Shown in pieces: positions 7,201-9,909 of a stretch of DNA of 9,909 nucleotides; positions within the stretch are counted from its first letter, which is position 1, and the number at the start of each line of letters is the position of its first letter. Location: NCBI GenBank assembly GCA_049583715.1, contig JBAUWJ010000261.1, forward strand, positions 1 through 9,909. Reading direction: 5' to 3'. The notes below the pieces were generated by a model. That model saw only the letters and a program-made list of their open reading frames with translations. It was not told the DNA's origin and made no database searches. The stretch comes from JAANXG01 sp049583715 (GTDB taxonomy: Bacteria > Pseudomonadota > Gammaproteobacteria > Arenicellales > JAANXG01). Both the position numbers and the translations under genes were made by a program.

Positions 7201-7443
7201 GGTCGAATCGAAGTACAGCAGATTGTCGACGCCGGTGAGCTGCTGCTCGATCACCGAGGTCACGGTCTTCTCCAGTACGTCGGCGCTGGCGCCCGGATAG
7301 GAGGCGCTGATGCTCACCTGGGGCGGCGCGATGGCGGGATAGGCCGAAATCGGCAGCTTGAAGATGGCGATAGTTCCCGCCAGGGTGATCAGCAGCGCGA
7401 CCACCCAGGCAAAGATCGGCCGGTCAATGAAAAAACTGGGCAT
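4282..7443 (-). CDS. acrB: HAE1-family RND multidrug efflux pump, inner-membrane subunit (AcrB/MexB type)
   Basis: This 1053-residue proton-driven inner-membrane transporter is the length of AcrB. It starts MPSFFIDRPIFAWVVALLIT, the typical short cytoplasmic tip and first helix. A large periplasmic loop follows, then the helix cluster with GLVVDDAIVVVEN. The proton-relay pair falls at D407/D408, exactly the AcrB numbering, and the relay lysine is in GLSAKNAILIIQFA at K936. The second periplasmic half begins after LPTSFVPEEDQGYALVIAQL and contains GRFGGFDFRLED around the substrate-switch region. Three such subunits normally assemble with the adaptor and an outer-membrane channel to export hydrophobic and amphiphilic compounds from periplasm and inner membrane. 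Substrates cannot be read from sequence. It lies 15 bp after the adaptor gene and has its own ribosome site. The tail after residue 1030 is short and hydrophilic. acrB is used here as a family-level label. Confidence 0.95.
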   Translation of the reverse strand: MPSFFIDRPIFAWVVALLITLAGTIAIFKLPISAYPAIAPPQVSISASYPGASADVLEKTVTSVIEQQLTGVDNLLYFDSTSRSNGTVAITLTFESGTDPDIAAVQVQNRVNEAEPHLPQTVRDNGVTVKKANSDFLLVIALQSDNKAMDSNFLNNLIAAQVIDPIQRLSGVGSATQFGSEYAMRIWLDPDKLRGYGLSAADVKSAISAQNEQFAAGAIGEDPAPPGQGITASVTTEGRFTSPDEFRNIILRTNPDGSTVRLKDVARVELAAASFGKQARLDGDPIAGFAVLLAPGANALQTAQAVRDKMKALAQYFPKGVTWLSPYDTTEFIRISIEEVMITLGIAFVLVFIVILLFLENLRATLIPTLVIPVALTGAFAGMYIVGFSINVLTLFALVLAIGLVVDDAIVVVENCERIITEEGLPPKEATRKAMGQIAGAVVAITVVLAAVFVPIALVGGSVGVIYRQFALTIAMSMLISATMALSFTPALCASILKPVEGRGNWFSRGFNRSYEAVRNGYMAAIRRMVRKTPRWMVVYFALAAFCGYMFTQLPTSFVPEEDQGYALVIAQLPAGATITRTTGVLHQVEQILHKNPAVYQVLDVAGFSFVGQGENVGLGFVRLKNWSKRTKPSESINAFIGWANGALQSIKGAQIFVVNLPAIRGLGRFGGFDFRLEDRAGLGHHKLIQARNILLGAAAKDRRLAGVRPNQLEDAPEVHMHVDRVQAQAMGLSLDDIYAAIHMMLAPVYVNDFNYQGRVLKVLLEADAKDRSSPEDLSNYYVPSSNGGVDKMVPVSAVVDTQWTLAPPALDHYNGYGAIQITGGPAPGYSSGQAMDAMAQIVQKDLPTGIGYEWSGQSLQEIISGQQAPILFGLSILVVFLCLAALYESWSIPVAVLMVVPLGVLGSVLLTWGRGLDNDIYFKVGLITVIGLSAKNAILIIQFAVHQRMQGTGLLAATIEACRLRFRPILMTSIAFVFGVMPLAVSSGAGANSRHAIGTGVMGGMLGATLFGTFLIPIFFIVVRRILGDKTDGTEKAGAETGNTGVADEPGK

Positions 7444-7451
7444 CCGTCCGG

Positions 7452-7458
7452 CCTCCCC
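7452..7458 (-). promoter_or_regulatory. Ribosome binding site of the RND pump
   Basis: On the minus strand GGGGAGG ends 8 bases before the pump ATG (7443-7441), immediately after the adaptor's TAA stop (7461-7459). The strong site in a 15-bp gap supports co-transcription of the two genes and fixes the pump start. Confidence 0.75.
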
Positions 7459-8652
7459 TTACTGCGCCTGCGCCTCGCTGGTCTCACCGCCGCTGCCGGC
7501 GGTGCCCGCCTGCTCGAGCACGGCCTTGGCCGGCCCACCCGGGCGAACCTTCTGAATGCCGTCCACGATGACCTGGTCGCCGTCGGCGAGGTCGCCGGTC
7601 ACCACCCAGTTGGTCTGCGTCAGGCCGTGGGTGTCGACCCGCTTCTGCTCGACCTTCCCCTGGCTGTCCACGACCAGCACGTAGGCGCCCCGGGCGTCCC
7701 GTTGCACCGTCGCCTGGGGAAGGCTGAAGGCGTGGGCGAGCGTGCCCAGGGTCAGCTTGATCTTCACGAACATGCCCGGCAACAGGCTGCGCTCGGGGTT
7801 GGGAACGATGCCGCGCATGGAAGTTGTGCCGGTGTTCGGATCGACGGACAAATCCAGGTAGTCGAGGACGCCGGTATGCTTGAACGGCTTGCCGTCAGGC
7901 AACAGGACGGTGATTCGTGTCGTGCTCTGCGGCGCCTCGCCACCGTTGGCGGCCCGGGCCTCCATGGCGGCGCGCTGGATGTCGGCCACGTCGTTGCTGG
8001 GAAGGCTGAAATTGACGTAGATGGGATCGATCTGCTCGATGGTGGTCATCTTCGTCGCCTCGCTCTGGCTGACGAGAGCTCCCTCGGTCACCAGGGCCTC
8101 CCCGGCGCGGCCCGAGATCGGCGCTTCCACGGACGCATAGCCGAGGTTGAGCTTCGCCAGCTCGAGGTTGGCCTCCGCCTGCTTCACCGCCGCCGCGGTG
8201 GTTCGCTCGGTAGCCAGGGCGTTATCCAGATCCTGCTGGGAGATCAGCTTCTTCTCGTTCAGGTCACGATAGCGCTGCGCCGTCTGGGCGGCATTGGCGG
8301 CGCTCGCCGTGGCCTGGGCCAAGGCTGCCTCCTGGACGTGAACCTGGGCCTGGAGAGGCTTGGGATCAATCTGGAAGAGCTGCTGGCCCTGCTCGACGTC
8401 GGTGCCTTCAGTGTAGGTGCGCTTCAGCACGATGCCCGTGACGCGAGCACGAACCTGGGCCACCCGTGTTGGCGCCAGGCGGCCCACCAGCTCTTTGATC
8501 TCGGGCAGTGATTCTTCATGGGCTGCCACCACGGTGACCTCGGGAGGCGGAGGCTGCTGCGGTTGCGCGGCCTGCTGCGGCGCCTTGTCGCACGCGCCCA
8601 GCGCGAGGACGGCAATACAGGCCGTGAATGATCGCAGGGAAGACAGCTTCAT
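7459..8652 (-). CDS. acrA: RND efflux periplasmic adaptor lipoprotein (AcrA/MexA type)
   Basis: This 397-residue membrane fusion protein joins the RND pump to an outer-membrane channel. The signal peptide ends in the lipobox LALGAC with C21. The next residue is Asp22, the classic +2 signal that keeps a lipoprotein in the inner membrane. A proline/glutamine-rich linker (25-37) leads to the first barrel and lipoyl half (about 38-97). The alpha-hairpin (about 98-170) contains R127-Y-R-D-L131 and S138, matching the RLS channel-docking motif. The second lipoyl half opens with VEAPISGRAGEALVTEG. Beta-barrel and membrane-proximal domains complete it. The ATG at 8652 is chosen over the open upstream frame (to 8793), because it begins the signal peptide MKLSSLRSF and has an AGGAG site 7 bases upstream. 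It is the first gene of the efflux operon. acrA is used as a family-level label. Confidence 0.95.
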   Translation of the reverse strand: MKLSSLRSFTACIAVLALGACDKAPQQAAQPQQPPPPEVTVVAAHEESLPEIKELVGRLAPTRVAQVRARVTGIVLKRTYTEGTDVEQGQQLFQIDPKPLQAQVHVQEAALAQATASAANAAQTAQRYRDLNEKKLISQQDLDNALATERTTAAAVKQAEANLELAKLNLGYASVEAPISGRAGEALVTEGALVSQSEATKMTTIEQIDPIYVNFSLPSNDVADIQRAAMEARAANGGEAPQSTTRITVLLPDGKPFKHTGVLDYLDLSVDPNTGTTSMRGIVPNPERSLLPGMFVKIKLTLGTLAHAFSLPQATVQRDARGAYVLVVDSQGKVEQKRVDTHGLTQTNWVVTGDLADGDQVIVDGIQKVRPGGPAKAVLEQAGTAGSGGETSEAQAQ

Positions 8653-8659
8653 CGATGAA

Positions 8660-8664
8660 CTCCT
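8660..8664 (-). promoter_or_regulatory. Ribosome binding site of the adaptor gene
   Basis: AGGAG on the minus strand lies 7 bases before the ATG at 8652-8650. It decides the adaptor start in favour of the lipoprotein signal peptide and against the longer open frame. Confidence 0.8.
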
Positions 8665-8726
8665 GGGAAGACGTTCAACCGGATACCTGACCCGGGCGCG
8701 GGGCCGGGCGGCATCGAGGGTCGCCA

Positions 8727-8756
8727 AGCATACGCGATTGACCGCGCGGAATACAA
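8727..8756 (-). promoter_or_regulatory. Candidate promoter for the efflux operon
   Basis: On the minus strand TTGTAT (8756-8751, three of six matches to -35) is followed after 18 bp by TATGCT (8732-8727, four of six matches to -10). This would leave a leader of roughly 65-70 bases before the adaptor ATG. The spacer contains the self-complementary CCGCGCGG (8742-8749). The matches are modest, so this is a guess at the only plausible AT-containing stretch in the divergent gap. Confidence 0.3.
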
Positions 8757-8765
8757 TTACGAGAC

Positions 8766-9440
8766 ATGGAAAGCCTGCACCGCGCCGGTGCACCGGGGAG
8801 CCGATCGTTGTTTGAGTCCTTGATACGGCCGCTGCGTCCAGCGCCGCTCGGGCTGTGCCTGACGCTGTCGGGCCTGGACACCGTATTGTACAGGCCCGGC
8901 GTCTGGGGCGCTCTCGTCCATGTGCTGGCCCTCCTGGTGACCCTGCGTTACGGCTATTGGATCATCGAGAGACGGGCCGCCGGCAGCCGGGGCGATGCCA
9001 TCACGGACTGGAGGTCATTCAATCAGGGCTTCGAAGAGCCCTTCAAGCTGGTGATCGTCATCGCCTTGTTCGCCGTGGTCCACGGCGTCACGACCCACTA
9101 CGCCGGGAAGGGAGCTGCCCGGGTGGTGCTGGTCATGGCGAACCTGCTGGCACCCGCCATCGCCTTGATCATCGGTCTGGACGGCAGCATCGTCAATGCG
9201 TTGAGCCCTGCTCGCATCGCTGCCCTGATCGGCCGCATCGGCCCAAGCTACTGGGCCGCCTGCCTGGTGCTGGCGGTCTTCTCGGTGGCCGGCGACATGG
9301 TGCTGAGCGTCCTCCTTGCGGCGGCGAGTGGTTCGCTGAGGCTGTTCATCTACGGCTTCTGCTCCTTCTACTACATTCTCGCGGTTTTCTTCACGATGGG
9401 TTGGCTGGTGGCGCTGCGGCGCGAGGAGCTGATCGGCTGA
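8766..9440 (+). CDS. Six-segment inner-membrane protein of unknown function
   Basis: I do not recognise a named family with certainty. The 224-residue frame (210 residues if it starts at TTG 8808) has hydrophobic segments at about 26-42, 45-62, 93-112, 117-137, 161-187 and 191-216, numbered from the ATG at 8766. A charged loop around 68-94 (ERRAAGSRGD, then NQGFEEPF) separates the first pair from the rest. The segment LSPARIAALIGRIGPSYW (146-163) before the fifth helix resembles the NP...I..IG..Y element seen in uncharacterised six-helix membrane proteins of Xanthomonadales and other Gammaproteobacteria; this is a recollection, not a search result. Composition and continuous hydrophobic periodicity support it as real. 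It is transcribed divergently from the efflux operon with 113 bp between the outer starts. No catalytic motif is visible, and a link to the pump is not supported beyond adjacency. Confidence 0.8.
   Translation: MESLHRAGAPGSRSLFESLIRPLRPAPLGLCLTLSGLDTVLYRPGVWGALVHVLALLVTLRYGYWIIERRAAGSRGDAITDWRSFNQGFEEPFKLVIVIALFAVVHGVTTHYAGKGAARVVLVMANLLAPAIALIIGLDGSIVNALSPARIAALIGRIGPSYWAACLVLAVFSVAGDMVLSVLLAAASGSLRLFIYGFCSFYYILAVFFTMGWLVALRREELIG
8795..8800 (+). promoter_or_regulatory. Ribosome binding site favouring the TTG start at 8808
   Basis: GGGGAG sits exactly 7 bases before the in-frame TTG at 8808, whereas the ATG at 8766 has only a weak GAG nearby. The site supports a shorter membrane protein. 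It immediately follows a perfect 12-bp palindrome, CCGGTGCACCGG (8785-8796), which overlaps its first two bases and could affect access to it. Confidence 0.5.
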
Positions 9441-9462
9441 TCGAGGGAAACAACCGCGGCCG

Positions 9463-9508
9463 GCAGTGGGAGCCCGTTGATGGTAGTTCCGAAGCGCACT
9501 CCCACTGC
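9463..9508. repeat. Perfect 10-bp inverted repeat downstream of the membrane protein
   Basis: GCAGTGGGAG (9463-9472) and CTCCCACTGC (9499-9508) are exact reverse complements with a 26-base loop. A further CCG/CGG pairing is possible with a two-base bulge. It begins 22 bases after the membrane-protein stop and is followed by a short CCTTT. It could act as a terminator, an mRNA 3'-end stabiliser, or a single member of a dispersed palindromic repeat family. The rest of the 9441-9702 gap shows an isolated -10-like TATACT (9607-9612) without a matching -35. Confidence 0.55.
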
Positions 9509-9702
9509 TCCGGGTCCTTTGATGGAACCGACCTGCTGCAGCGCCTGCGGCTGCTTCCACGCCGCCGGGAGGCCGCACCGACACGAAATGGTGCCGAGCT
9601 TGCAGCTATACTGAACCTCGGAACCGGGACGGAGCGGCTGGAATCACAACGGCACATGACACAAGAAGAACGCTCTCGAACGGCACCCCCGGGCGCCGTG
9701 GC

Positions 9703-9909
9703 ATGATTGTTGGATCGCGGATCGACAGACGCAGCGCGGCGTGGCGGGGTACCGTTGTCCTTCTTGCGCTCTTCGCCATGCTGGCGGGCTGCTCCCACGA
9801 CGCCCGGCCGCCAAAACCGCCTCCCAGGAGCTTCGTAGACACCAAAGGGCCTCCACCGGTAATCCAGGGTGTAATCACCGCCGTGGCGTCGGTGTCACGA
9901 GGATCCAGG
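9703..9909 (+). CDS. Lipoprotein of unknown function, N-terminal part (partial)
   Basis: The frame opens at ATG 9703 and runs off the right edge after 69 codons. The N terminus has a basic region with several arginines (residues 6-15). A hydrophobic core GTVVLLALFAMLAGC follows, ending in a lipobox with C30. The next residue is Ser31, so the mature lipoprotein would be sorted to the outer membrane under the Lol +2 rule. A proline-rich linker (residues 34-41, with PPKPPP) follows, then FVDTKGPPPVIQGVITAV. I do not recognise the family from this fragment. No convincing ribosome site precedes the ATG. The start overlaps by 4 bp (ATGA) with the end of a 16-codon frame at 9656-9706, which may couple its translation. 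The signal peptide and lipobox are the main support for the call. Confidence 0.7.
   Translation, partial: MIVGSRIDRRSAAWRGTVVLLALFAMLAGCSHDARPPKPPPRSFVDTKGPPPVIQGVITAVASVSRGSR

Noticed and set aside
6499..8511. A 670-codon plus-strand open frame antisense to the pump and adaptor
   Set aside because: It lies opposite two unmistakable genes in GC-rich DNA, and its Arg/Gly/His/Asp-rich protein has no domain pattern. It is a shadow of the coding strand's codon bias.
8738..8757. TTGACC and TACAAT as a plus-strand promoter for the membrane protein
   Set aside because: The two boxes are good individually but only 8 bp apart, far too close for sigma-70.
8653..8793. Upstream extension of the adaptor frame to ATG 8793
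   Set aside because: It would bury the lipoprotein signal peptide 47 residues inside, and the strong AGGAG site points to 8652.
1..9909. A novel defence, mobile, CRISPR or biosynthetic system
   Set aside because: All long coding regions except the 8766-9440 membrane protein and the partial lipoprotein belong to familiar core families. There are no direct-repeat arrays, transposases, integrases, tRNA junctions or composition shifts to suggest an island.

Overview
The window reads as core chromosome from a GC-rich gammaproteobacterium. The order tonB – yqgE (algH) – ruvX (yqgF) – pyrR – pyrB – pyrC' is the arrangement known from Pseudomonas and relatives. The proteins themselves fit this: a Pseudomonas-type PyrB, and a dihydroorotase-like PyrC' that has lost its metal ligands. 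The sequence alone does not settle the genus; a Pseudomonadales or Chromatiales/Ectothiorhodospiraceae-like host is a reasonable guess.

Region 1 (1-4126, plus strand). The end of a TonB-family protein comes first. A 265-bp gap follows with several inverted repeats. Then come five tightly packed genes: yqgE, ruvX, pyrR, pyrB and pyrC'. All four junctions are 4-bp start/stop overlaps of the form NTGA (TTGA, ATGA, GTGA, ATGA), so this is almost certainly one translationally coupled operon. PyrB and PyrC' should form the aspartate transcarbamoylase complex of de novo pyrimidine synthesis, with PyrC' structural rather than catalytic. PyrR is a UMP/PRPP-binding regulator or uracil phosphoribosyltransferase. 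RuvX is the Holliday-junction resolvase-fold nuclease implicated in rRNA processing. YqgE/AlgH has no firm function.

Region 2 (4127-8652, minus strand, convergent with region 1). This is a two-gene tripartite-efflux operon: a lipoprotein periplasmic adaptor (AcrA/MexA type) followed 15 bp later by an HAE1-class RND pump (AcrB/MexB type). No outer-membrane channel gene and no TetR-type regulator sits beside it, so a TolC/OprM partner must come from elsewhere. A 155-bp gap with two hairpins separates it from pyrC'.

Region 3 (8766-9909, plus strand). A six-segment membrane protein of unknown function diverges from the efflux operon. After a 262-bp gap containing a perfect 10-bp inverted repeat, the start of a lipoprotein gene runs off the end of the window.

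I found no tRNA, rRNA, CRISPR array, insertion sequence, phage gene or recognisable defence or biosynthetic island. Most of the window is conventional. The points worth a second look are the catalytically dead PyrC', the four matching gene overlaps, the ribosome-site-masking repeat before yqgE, the start of the membrane protein, and the inverted repeat near 9463-9508.
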